From: Mycobacterium sp. ACS1612
GTDB lineage: Bacteria > Actinomycetota > Actinomycetes > Mycobacteriales > Mycobacteriaceae
DNA length: 64,000 nucleotides
Direction: 5' to 3'
NCBI RefSeq assembly: GCF_001667505.1
Contig: NZ_LZHZ01000037.1
Span: forward strand, 184,217-248,216
Both the position numbers and the translations under genes were made by a program. The stretch's first letter is position 1, and every line of letters begins with the position of its first letter. The notes under the pieces were generated by a model. That model was not told where the DNA came from and did no database searches. It was given only the letters and a program-made list of their open reading frames with translations. Shown piece after piece: positions 1-8,120 of this stretch.

Positions 1-2
1 CG

Positions 3-1715
3 AGTGTGCGCGACCGCAACGGCAGGGTCTTGACCGCGACGGTCAGCCTTCCGCTCGAGGATCTGGCCCGCGGTCCGATGGGCTACTCCCTGTTCGTCGT
101 CGACTACGACGCGTCGACGAACACGATGTACGAGGCGCCGCCGCCGCTGAAGAACGCCGAGGCCGTCACGGTGCCGAAGGGCGGCAGGAAGGGACTCCTC
201 GCCGACCCCGGCTACCACGCGATGAACGCGTATGCCATCGCGATGCGCACGCTGCTGCGATTCGAGTTCGCACTCGGGCGCCGCGTCGGCTGGGGCATCT
301 ACGGTCACCAACTCAAGATCGTCCCGCACGCGTTCGAGGAAGCCAACGCGTTCTACTCACCCGAGATGGAGGCGCTGCTGTTCGGCTACATCCGGCGCAG
401 TGAACCGACCTTCTTGTGTCTGTCGCACGACATCGTCGCGCACGAGACGGCGCATGCTCTGTTGGACGGGCTGCGCGACAAGTTCATGGCCCCGTCGTCG
501 CCGGATCAGGCGGCGCTGCATGAGGCGTTCGCCGACATCGTCGCGCTGTTGTCCGTGTTCGGGTTGCCGGAACTGGTGCAGAACCTGATCACCCCGATCG
601 AAGAGCAGGACCGCACTGCACCCCCAGGTCTGGTGCGTAAATCGAAGCTCACCTGGAATGAGCTCAAACGCTCGGCGCTGCTCGGGCTCGCAGAGGAGAT
701 GCGGACCGAAGCCGCCGATGCCCGCGTCAACGCCTTGCGTCGGTCTGTCGAGATCGACCCGAATCCGCACATCCTCGACCGCCTCGAGTTCGAGGAGGAG
801 CATCGACGCGGTGAGGTGCTGGTTGCGGCGGTGATGCGCGCGTTCCTGTCGGCGTGGGTGGCCCGCATCGGACAACTCGGCGACGACGACCCAGAGGGCC
901 TGGTGGATGTCAGTCTCGTCGCCGAACAGGGTGCCGACATCGCCGATGTCCTTCTGACGATGGTGATCCGAGCCATCGACTACACCCCGCCGATCCATAT
1001 CGATTTCAGTGACTTTCTCAGCGCGATGCTCACCGCCGACAACGAGGTGCGCAGCGACGACAGCCGTTACCACCTGCGAGGGCACCTGCTGACGGAGATG
1101 GCGCAGTACGGGATTCTGCCGAAATCGCGCGAAGACGGCGGCTACTGGCCACCGGCGGCACTGAAGCTGGTACGGGAAGGTTCACATTTGAGTGCGCTGC
1201 AGTCCGATCCGACAGAGATGTTCCGGCACATCTGGAACAACCGACTGGATCTCAAACTCGACACCGATGCGCTGACCCGCATCACGAGTGTGCGCCCATG
1301 TGTGCGTGTCTCACCCGACGACGGATTCCAGATTCGCGAAACCGTTGTCGAACTCGTCCAGTACCTGAAGGTCACCGCCGCCGAACTGTGGCCGCAGTAC
1401 CGGATCAGAAAGCCTGCCGGGATGCCGGACGACCAAGAAGTGGTTCTCGAGGGCGGCTCGACGTTCATTCTCGACGAGTACGGTGAGCTCAAGTTCGAAG
1501 TGTCCAACAGACTTCCGCCGCCCGCGACCAGAGTCGAAAAGCAGGCGTGGGAGCGCCGCCTCCAATATCTCTGGGATCGAGGATATTTCGCGGTCAGCCG
1601 GTCATCGGCGCTCGCCTCGTTCCACCGTCAACGGGCTCTGGCGGCCGGCTCAGTGGACCCCGACGTCGAGTTGGAAGCCAAGGAACGCCGCGCCAGCGAG
1701 GGGTGGAACCGATGA
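3..1715 (+). CDS. Gluzincin-like zinc metallopeptidase domain protein, 5' end outside window
   Basis: Predicted zinc hydrolase. Counting from the first in-frame GTG at base 6, an HETAH motif lies at residues 146-150. About 22 residues later comes LHEAFADIV, with a Glu (173) placed like the third zinc ligand of thermolysin-type gluzincins. The remaining ~390 residues have no family I recognise. There is no signal peptide in the visible part, so it is probably cytoplasmic. The frame is open to the window edge and the protein seems to begin mid-domain, so the true start is probably upstream. Its TGA overlaps the ATG of the next gene (ATGA), so the two are translationally coupled. The zinc-hydrolase call is reasonable; the substrate is unknown. 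Confidence 0.65.
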   Translation, partial: SVRDRNGRVLTATVSLPLEDLARGPMGYSLFVVDYDASTNTMYEAPPPLKNAEAVTVPKGGRKGLLADPGYHAMNAYAIAMRTLLRFEFALGRRVGWGIYGHQLKIVPHAFEEANAFYSPEMEALLFGYIRRSEPTFLCLSHDIVAHETAHALLDGLRDKFMAPSSPDQAALHEAFADIVALLSVFGLPELVQNLITPIEEQDRTAPPGLVRKSKLTWNELKRSALLGLAEEMRTEAADARVNALRRSVEIDPNPHILDRLEFEEEHRRGEVLVAAVMRAFLSAWVARIGQLGDDDPEGLVDVSLVAEQGADIADVLLTMVIRAIDYTPPIHIDFSDFLSAMLTADNEVRSDDSRYHLRGHLLTEMAQYGILPKSREDGGYWPPAALKLVREGSHLSALQSDPTEMFRHIWNNRLDLKLDTDALTRITSVRPCVRVSPDDGFQIRETVVELVQYLKVTAAELWPQYRIRKPAGMPDDQEVVLEGGSTFILDEYGELKFEVSNRLPPPATRVEKQAWERRLQYLWDRGYFAVSRSSALASFHRQRALAAGSVDPDVELEAKERRASEGWNR

Positions 1716-3034
1716 AGATCACCGACGCGCGGTTGCGTGCGTACAACGTCGGATTCGGCGACTGCCTGCTGTTGACCCTTACATACGACGAGGGCGAGCG
1801 GCCGGTGCGAAGTGTGCTGTTCGACTTCGGCAGCACCAGGCTGCCCGACTCGCGGGTCAAGAACCACATGGAGGTGATCGCCAACAACATCGCAGGAGAA
1901 ACGGGCGGCAAGCTCGACGTGGTGGTGGCCACGCACCGGCACGCCGACCACATCAGCGGTTTCGGCGATTCCGTGACCGGTCCGATCATCGAGGGTCTGC
2001 GACCCGAACTCGTCGTGCAGCCGTGGACCGAGGACCCCGATCTGGAAACCGATGCCGCGCAACCGAGGGGCCGGGCAGCGCCGACCGACCACAAAGCGCT
2101 AGCGCGGACGTTGACGAACATGCACGCGTTCGCGGCCGGGGCCAGCGTGGAAGGGCTGCGCCTGGCTAGCCTCGCCGGCTTCCCGCCCACCGTCGCCGAG
2201 CGGCTCAACTTCCTCGGTGAGACCAACATCAAGAACGAGGCCGCAGTCAAGCGGCTGATGACGATGGGCGTGCGTAAACCGAAGTACGCCAAGTTCGGTG
2301 ACCGTATCGACGTCCGCGGCCTGCTGCCGGGAGTGACGATCGATGTGCTGGGGCCGCCCACGCTCAAGCAGGCACCCGCCATCGCCCATCAGGCCCGCAC
2401 GAACGCCGACGAGTTCTGGCACCTCGCCGCCTCCTGGGGTCGGCTGGCCGCGGCCGGGGCACCAGACGCGACGGCTGGAAGCTCGAACTTGGCGCCGCTG
2501 TTTCCGAATGCGATACGAGCCGACGTCCCACAGGCCGCCAAGTGGCTGGTGCCCCAGATCACCCGCGGCTACGCCGACGACATGCTGGGCATCCTGCGCA
2601 TCATGGACGAGGTGCTTAACAACACCAGCCTGATCCTGCTGATGCAGATCGGCGGGACCACACTGCTGTTCCCGGGCGACGCCCAGATCGAGAATTGGAG
2701 CTACGCCCTCTTCGATGCGCCGAACCACAAGGCGATTCGCGAGCGCCTTGCCGGGACCAATGTCTACAAGGTGGGCCACCACGGGAGCCTGAACGCCACG
2801 CCCAAAACGCTGTGGAATGGCTTCAGCCACAAGCAGGACGCTGCACACGCCACGGCGAACCGTCTGGTGTCGGTCATGTCGACGAAGTCCGGGAAGCATG
2901 GCGACGCCAGGCGGGGTACGGAGGTGCCGCGGGGTCCGCTACGCGAGGTGCTCGAACAGTTCTCTGAGCACTTCAGCACGCAACGACGTACCGGCAAGAG
3001 ACCGTGGGTCGACGTGGCGGTGCCGATTCACTAG
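1712..3034 (+). CDS. Metallo-beta-lactamase-fold hydrolase (ComEC-like type)
   Basis: Protein of 440 aa with the HxHxDH zinc motif as HRHADH (residues 75-80). A later LLFPGDAQ segment supplies the bridging Asp, and VGHHGS matches the late His motif of the ComEC/DNA-internalisation branch of the superfamily. No transmembrane segments are visible, so this is the soluble catalytic domain only. The ATG is fixed by a 4-base ATGA overlap with the metallopeptidase gene upstream, and the two very probably act together. The stop codon overlaps that of the convergent phenoloxidase-like gene. The substrate could be a nucleotide, nucleic acid or ester; the sequence does not decide. Confidence 0.75.
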   Translation: MKITDARLRAYNVGFGDCLLLTLTYDEGERPVRSVLFDFGSTRLPDSRVKNHMEVIANNIAGETGGKLDVVVATHRHADHISGFGDSVTGPIIEGLRPELVVQPWTEDPDLETDAAQPRGRAAPTDHKALARTLTNMHAFAAGASVEGLRLASLAGFPPTVAERLNFLGETNIKNEAAVKRLMTMGVRKPKYAKFGDRIDVRGLLPGVTIDVLGPPTLKQAPAIAHQARTNADEFWHLAASWGRLAAAGAPDATAGSSNLAPLFPNAIRADVPQAAKWLVPQITRGYADDMLGILRIMDEVLNNTSLILLMQIGGTTLLFPGDAQIENWSYALFDAPNHKAIRERLAGTNVYKVGHHGSLNATPKTLWNGFSHKQDAAHATANRLVSVMSTKSGKHGDARRGTEVPRGPLREVLEQFSEHFSTQRRTGKRPWVDVAVPIH

Positions 3035-5139
3035 GCGTGGCGGATGTTCACCGATCTGCCCGACGCATTGGGCAGGGCGAGCAAGGTGTCGCGTATCGCG
3101 TTGGCTCCCTGGCCGAACGGGCGGGCGAACGGATAGCCCATCTCCCTGTTGTCGGGATAGCGGTCGCGGGCTCCGCAGAAGCTCATCGATCCGCACTCGC
3201 CGGGTTGGCCGACGTTGTCGATCGCCGCGTCGGTGAACATTACCAGCAGCCGACATGGCATACCCGGCGCTGCAGTGCCTTTCGGCAACAGCAGCGTGTA
3301 GGGCCAGCCGCAATCGCAGTACGACGTGCGTCCGCCAGGCGGCCGATTCTCGATCGCCGTCGGCGACGTTTCGGCCTTGCGCTTGATCACCGCACTCTCG
3401 GTGTCCGGCCGATACAGCACCGCCTTCTGCCGCGCGGCCAGCGTGGTGGTGAACTTGTCCATCTCGATCCACGCGGTCCGATCAGATTCGAACGCCGTCG
3501 GCACCGAGAAGATTCGTACGGTCACCGCGACGGGTTGGTTTTTGGTGTTCTCGACGCGGATGAAGTAGACGAACGGTTCGTGGTTGAGGAATTTCACCGG
3601 ATTGGGCCGGCCTGCCACGTTGGCCGTCGAGATCAGCGTCACGAATTCGCTTGTGGTGGTGAGCGACACGTTGCCCGATTGCGCGGCCGCCTCGGTGAAG
3701 TCGGTGTCCCAGTTGGGGCCGCCGAACAGGCGTTCGCCGAGTTGTTGGCGTTGCGCCACACTTTGATTGGCGGGCAGATCCGACGTACGCACCAGGATGA
3801 TGTCGGGGCTTGCCCACGGTGCGGCCCCCTCGCGGATCAGCACTGCGGGTCCGTCGCTGAAATCCTCTGCGGCCTGCCTGGACTGCCACTGTTCGGCGAG
3901 GTCGTCGATCAGCTTGTGCCAGCGCCAGAACACCTGATCGCGGATGGCCCCGAGCGGGTTGTTCATCACGCCGTTCGGCTGGTTCTGACCGAGTTGCCCC
4001 GGCGGAATCGGTTCGGACAGCGCGCCAAGTGCGCCGTGTCCGTTGTTGTGGATGCCCATTTCGATGAACTCGCCGAGCGGCGAGATCGCGATCGCGACGT
4101 CGGGTTCTGAGGGGTCGGCACCGGGAATTGTCCCGCTGCTCAGCGCGTCGTCGACGCCCTGAGTCAACGATGCGAGGCGGTTGCGCCAGGCCGCGGAAAG
4201 GGTCTTGTTCTGCTTGCGGGTCGTGAATAGGACGCCTTGTTGGTCGCGTAGGCCTTCCGGGTCGTATCCCTCGGGTATCGGGCTCGGCCACTGGTTCGGG
4301 GTGAAGGCCTTCACCCGCTGCTTGCCGTGCGAGAGCAGTTCGGCGTCGTAGCGTGCCAGCATCTGCCGGTGCATGTAGAGGAACAACTCGCCGTGGCGGT
4401 CGTTGAGCCGGAACAGCTTGCGGTACAGCGCGCGAGGAAACGTCGGCGGTTCGGCGAACGCCGCGTTGATCAGCCGACGGCGGCCCTGCCCGTTGAGTCC
4501 GTTGACGACGAATTGGGCGACCTGTGTCGGGCTGGCGTTCTGCAACTGGGCGGACCAATTGGGACCGGGCGAGATCGTGTCGAGCAGCGTCACCTTCTCG
4601 GCGTTGGTGACTGTCTGCACCCACTGCGGGAAGGATTCCGGCGGGCGGCCGGTCCACGGGTAGACCTCGTGCCAGTGCTGGTGGTGTTCGTTGGCGAGCA
4701 TGTCTTCGCGCCAGTAGTCGAGATCCGGTGACAGGCCTCCGATGGAGAGTCGCCGCCCGATCCGCTTGGCGGTCGGCGCGGTGAACATGCCCGGCGCGGC
4801 TTGCACCACTCGGGGTTTGAAGAGTCGACGCCCACGGTCGTTGTGGGTGACGAACAGGGCGAAGCCCTGGCGGACCAGTTCGGGATCCTGCTGCGTGCGT
4901 TCCTCGTCGACGACGGCGAGCGCGGCGGACAGGCCCGCCGTCTCGCCGGACCGGGTGGCGGCGGCGGCACTCAACCGTAGTGCAAGCAGGCTGGCGTCGA
5001 CGCCCTGCTGCGCGTCGAACCACGAGAAGCGCTGTCCGTCAAGATGAATGGGCGGCGTAGCGTGCCCGGGCTCCTGGACGGTCATCAATTCGGTGAACAA
5101 CTCCGCTCCCCTGTCGCGGAGTTCGGTCAGCGTCGCCAT
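3031..5139 (-). CDS. Arthropod-type phenoloxidase/hemocyanin-like type-3 copper protein
   Basis: Protein of 702 aa predicted to bind a dinuclear type-3 copper centre and oxidise phenols or carry oxygen. CuA: NEHHQHWHEVYPW gives His153 and His157, and ELFLYMH gives His257. CuB: IHNNGH gives His364 and His368, and RDQVFWRWH gives His408. These motifs, and their order and spacing, match insect prophenoloxidase and arthropod hemocyanin rather than ordinary bacterial tyrosinase. The C-terminal part also matches, with CGWPYTLLLPKG near 610 and CGARDRYPDNREMGYPFARP near 655-674. Length (~700) equals the arthropod family. There is no signal peptide, as in prophenoloxidase. The ATG at 5139 follows a GGGGGAA ribosome site. 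A longer reading frame upstream runs antisense into the LuxR gene and is not credible. It is divergent from a LuxR-type regulator. Confidence 0.85.
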   Translation of the reverse strand: MATLTELRDRGAELFTELMTVQEPGHATPPIHLDGQRFSWFDAQQGVDASLLALRLSAAAATRSGETAGLSAALAVVDEERTQQDPELVRQGFALFVTHNDRGRRLFKPRVVQAAPGMFTAPTAKRIGRRLSIGGLSPDLDYWREDMLANEHHQHWHEVYPWTGRPPESFPQWVQTVTNAEKVTLLDTISPGPNWSAQLQNASPTQVAQFVVNGLNGQGRRRLINAAFAEPPTFPRALYRKLFRLNDRHGELFLYMHRQMLARYDAELLSHGKQRVKAFTPNQWPSPIPEGYDPEGLRDQQGVLFTTRKQNKTLSAAWRNRLASLTQGVDDALSSGTIPGADPSEPDVAIAISPLGEFIEMGIHNNGHGALGALSEPIPPGQLGQNQPNGVMNNPLGAIRDQVFWRWHKLIDDLAEQWQSRQAAEDFSDGPAVLIREGAAPWASPDIILVRTSDLPANQSVAQRQQLGERLFGGPNWDTDFTEAAAQSGNVSLTTTSEFVTLISTANVAGRPNPVKFLNHEPFVYFIRVENTKNQPVAVTVRIFSVPTAFESDRTAWIEMDKFTTTLAARQKAVLYRPDTESAVIKRKAETSPTAIENRPPGGRTSYCDCGWPYTLLLPKGTAAPGMPCRLLVMFTDAAIDNVGQPGECGSMSFCGARDRYPDNREMGYPFARPFGQGANAIRDTLLALPNASGRSVNIRHA

Positions 5140-5330
5140 CGGTGTTCCCCCAAACCCCAAGGTCATGCTGTGCTGTTGACATTTCAATGAGACCACAGGA
5201 GTTCGGTGACACGCCGCGAATGCGCAATTCGGATGGCGCGGTATGCGAACTGCAGGGTTGTCGTATGACGCCATGGTGATGACCCCAAATATCCCATTTG
5301 CTGGCAGCGGCTCCGCTACGGTCGGTTTCC

Positions 5331-8099
5331 ATGTCAAACCCGGCGGAAGGGAGCCCGGCATCGAAGCTGACCGGCCGCCGCGCCGAGAGCCGGGCGCTCG
5401 ACCTGTTGGTGGCGGCGCTGCGCCGCGGCGAGAGCGGCGCGCTGGTCGTGCACGGCGAGGCCGGAGTGGGGAAAACCGCGCTCGTCGAGAACCTGGCAGG
5501 CCGGGTGCCGGACTGCCGGGTCGTGCGCACGTCTGGCATCGAGTCGGAAATGGAACTGCCGTTCGCGGGCGTGCACCAGCTCTGCGCGCCGATGCTGGAC
5601 CGTCTCGACGAGCTTCCGTCGCCGCAACGACAGGCGCTGCGCGTCGCGTTCGGAATGGTCGCGGGGGCGGCGCCGGACCAGTTCCTGATCGGGTTGTCCG
5701 TACTGGGCCTGCTGTCCGCGGCCTCCGAAGAGCAGCCGCTGCTGTGCCTGATCGACGATCAACAGTGGTTGGACCGAGCCTCGGCGCAGGTGCTCGCGTT
5801 CGTGGCGCGCAGGCTTGGCGCGGAGTCGGTGGGAATGATCTTCGCGACCCGAATACCCAGTGACGAGCTGGCAGGCCTGCCGGACCTGCTCGTGGAGGGG
5901 TTGCCCGAAAGCGAGGCGCGTGAGCTGCTGTCTTCGGCCATTCCTGGTCCTCTCGACAAGCGGGTGCGCGATCAGATCGTCGCGGAGACACGGGGCAATC
6001 CTCTTGCGCTGCTGGAGCTTCCGCGCGGACTGTCGCCCGCGGACCTGGCCGGTGGGTTCGGTGTGCCCGCCGCGGAACCGCTGTCCGGCGCGGTCGAGGA
6101 GAATTTCCGTCGCCGCATCGCCGAACTTCCTGCCGACACCCGCCGCCTGTTGGCGCTCGCCGCGGCCGACCCGACCGGAGACCCCGGTCTGGTGTGGCGA
6201 GCGGCTGCACAGGTCGGCATCCCAGCCGCGGCGGCCGATGCCGCAATCGAGGCGGGGATCGCCGAAATCGGGACGCGGGTGCGGTTTCGCCACCCGTTGG
6301 CTCGTGCCGTGGCCTATTGGTCGGCGCCGCTCGACGACCGCCGCACGGCGCACCGCGCGCTCGGCGACGTCACCGATCCCGCACTGGATCCCGACCGGCG
6401 GGTGTGGCACCTGGCCGAGGCCAGCCGGGGGCCCGACGAAGAAATCGCAGCGGCACTGGAGCGGTCCGCCGAACAGGCGCGCGCCCGCGGCGGACTGGCC
6501 GCGGCCGCCGCGTTCCTCGAACGCGCCGCGCTGCTGACCCTGGACCCGGCACACCGTGCCGGGCGGGCGCTCGCCGCGGCCAGCACCAAATTTCAGGCCG
6601 GCGCGTTCGACGCGGCGACGGAACTGCTCGCCATGGCCGAGAACGGACCGCTTGACGAAGCCCAGCAGGCGAGCATCGATCTGCTGCGCGGCGCACTGGC
6701 GTTCGCGACCAACCGCGGCGGTGATGCTCCGCTGCTCCTGCTCAGAGCCGCCAAGCGGTTCGAGCCCATCGATGCGGGCCTTGCCCGCCAGACCTATTTG
6801 GACGCGATCAACGCCGCCGCGTTCGCCGGACGGCTCGCCACCCCCGGTGGGCACGTCCTCGTGGTGGCACGGGCCGCCATCGATACCCCTGCGCCCCTAC
6901 ATTCGCCGCGCGCGACAGATCGCCTGCTCGACGGCCTTGCGACCAATTTCGCGGTCGGCTACCCGGCGGCGGTGGGTGACCTGCGGGCGGCGCTCACCAC
7001 CTTCGGTGAGGACATGACGCCGGACGAGGAACTGCGGTGGATGTGGCTGATCAACCTGGCGGCCCTGCACTTGTGGGACGACGACCACTGGGACCCGCTG
7101 TCGGCCCGCTATCTCGAACTCGCGCGGACGACCGGCGCGTTGAGTGAGCTTCCTCTGGCGCTGAGCACCCGCGCCATGCTGCTGCTGTTCGCTGGGGACC
7201 TCACGGCGGCGGGCACGCTCGTGGAGGAACAGCGGGCGGTGACCGAGGCAACGGGCGGCAACCTCGCGCCCTACGCCGCGATGCGACTGGCCGCGCTGCG
7301 CGGCAACCGGGCCGACGCATTCGCGTTGATCGACCAGACCGCGCGCGAGGTGCCACATCGCGGAGAAGGCATCGGGATGGCAGTCGCCGAGTGGACCAAA
7401 GCTGTTCTGCACAACGGGCTCGGCGAGTACACCGACGCGATGGCCGCCGCCGAACAGGCGCTGTACCACCAGGAGTATCCGGACGTCCGATATCCGGGCG
7501 TCGCGAATTGGGCGGCGGCCGAGCACATAGAGGCCGCGGTCCGCGCCGGGATGGTCGAGGCAGCCGCCGAAACGTTGCGCTGGCTCATCGAGATGACCGA
7601 CGCCAGTGGCACGGAATGGGCACTGGCCGTGGGGGCACGCTCGCGGGCTCTTCTGGCCGACGGCCAGCAGGCTGAAGACCTCTACACAGAGGCGATCGCG
7701 CGGTTCGACCGGGGAGGGGTGCGGACTGAACTGGCGCGTGCGCACCTGATCTACGGCGAATGGTTGCGCCGTGACCGGCGGCGCGTCGACGCCCGTGAAC
7801 ATCTGCGCACTGCTCACCAGATGTTCGAGTCGATGGGGATGGCGGCCTTCGCCGAGCGCGCCAACCGTGAGCTGCTCGCGACCGGCGAGACGTCGCGTAA
7901 GCGGACCGCCGTCATGCGGACACCGGAATTGACCGCTCAGGAGGCTCAGATCGCACGACTAGCGCGCGAGGGCTTGTCCAACCCCGATATCGCCACCCGC
8001 CTGTTCATCAGCTCCAAGACAGTGCAGTACCACCTGCGCAAAGTTTTCACCAAGCTCGACATCACCTCGCGCAGCCAGCTCGAATACGTGCTGAACTAG
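5331..8099 (+). CDS. LAL-type LuxR-family ATPase regulator 1
   Basis: Large transcriptional regulator of 922 aa. The N-terminal STAND/AAA-like ATPase has Walker A GEAGVGKT (residues 42-49) and a Walker B-like LLCLIDDQQWLD. A long helical TPR-like sensor follows. A C-terminal LuxR helix-turn-helix spans about the last 60 residues and includes SNPDIATRLFISSKTVQYHL. The ATG at 5331 is preferred; an upstream in-frame TTG (5298) would add only an unlikely tail. It is divergent from the phenoloxidase-like gene (191-base gap), which makes that gene a natural candidate target. The effector is unknown. Only 21 bases separate it from the next LAL gene, so the two are probably co-transcribed. Confidence 0.88.
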   Translation: MSNPAEGSPASKLTGRRAESRALDLLVAALRRGESGALVVHGEAGVGKTALVENLAGRVPDCRVVRTSGIESEMELPFAGVHQLCAPMLDRLDELPSPQRQALRVAFGMVAGAAPDQFLIGLSVLGLLSAASEEQPLLCLIDDQQWLDRASAQVLAFVARRLGAESVGMIFATRIPSDELAGLPDLLVEGLPESEARELLSSAIPGPLDKRVRDQIVAETRGNPLALLELPRGLSPADLAGGFGVPAAEPLSGAVEENFRRRIAELPADTRRLLALAAADPTGDPGLVWRAAAQVGIPAAAADAAIEAGIAEIGTRVRFRHPLARAVAYWSAPLDDRRTAHRALGDVTDPALDPDRRVWHLAEASRGPDEEIAAALERSAEQARARGGLAAAAAFLERAALLTLDPAHRAGRALAAASTKFQAGAFDAATELLAMAENGPLDEAQQASIDLLRGALAFATNRGGDAPLLLLRAAKRFEPIDAGLARQTYLDAINAAAFAGRLATPGGHVLVVARAAIDTPAPLHSPRATDRLLDGLATNFAVGYPAAVGDLRAALTTFGEDMTPDEELRWMWLINLAALHLWDDDHWDPLSARYLELARTTGALSELPLALSTRAMLLLFAGDLTAAGTLVEEQRAVTEATGGNLAPYAAMRLAALRGNRADAFALIDQTAREVPHRGEGIGMAVAEWTKAVLHNGLGEYTDAMAAAEQALYHQEYPDVRYPGVANWAAAEHIEAAVRAGMVEAAAETLRWLIEMTDASGTEWALAVGARSRALLADGQQAEDLYTEAIARFDRGGVRTELARAHLIYGEWLRRDRRRVDAREHLRTAHQMFESMGMAAFAERANRELLATGETSRKRTAVMRTPELTAQEAQIARLAREGLSNPDIATRLFISSKTVQYHLRKVFTKLDITSRSQLEYVLN

Positions 8100-8120
8100 C
8101 CGACTGCTAGGCACTGGTGG

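Noticed and set aside
5140..6246. N-terminal extension of the phenoloxidase-like gene to about 1071 residues
   Set aside because: The extension is Arg/Pro-rich and antisense to the start of a well-supported LuxR regulator. The family alignment and a good ribosome site fix the start at 5139.
5334..6854. 506-codon minus-strand open frame opposite LAL 1
   Set aside because: Low-complexity Arg/Gln/Gly composition typical of antisense frames in GC-rich genes, with no domain.
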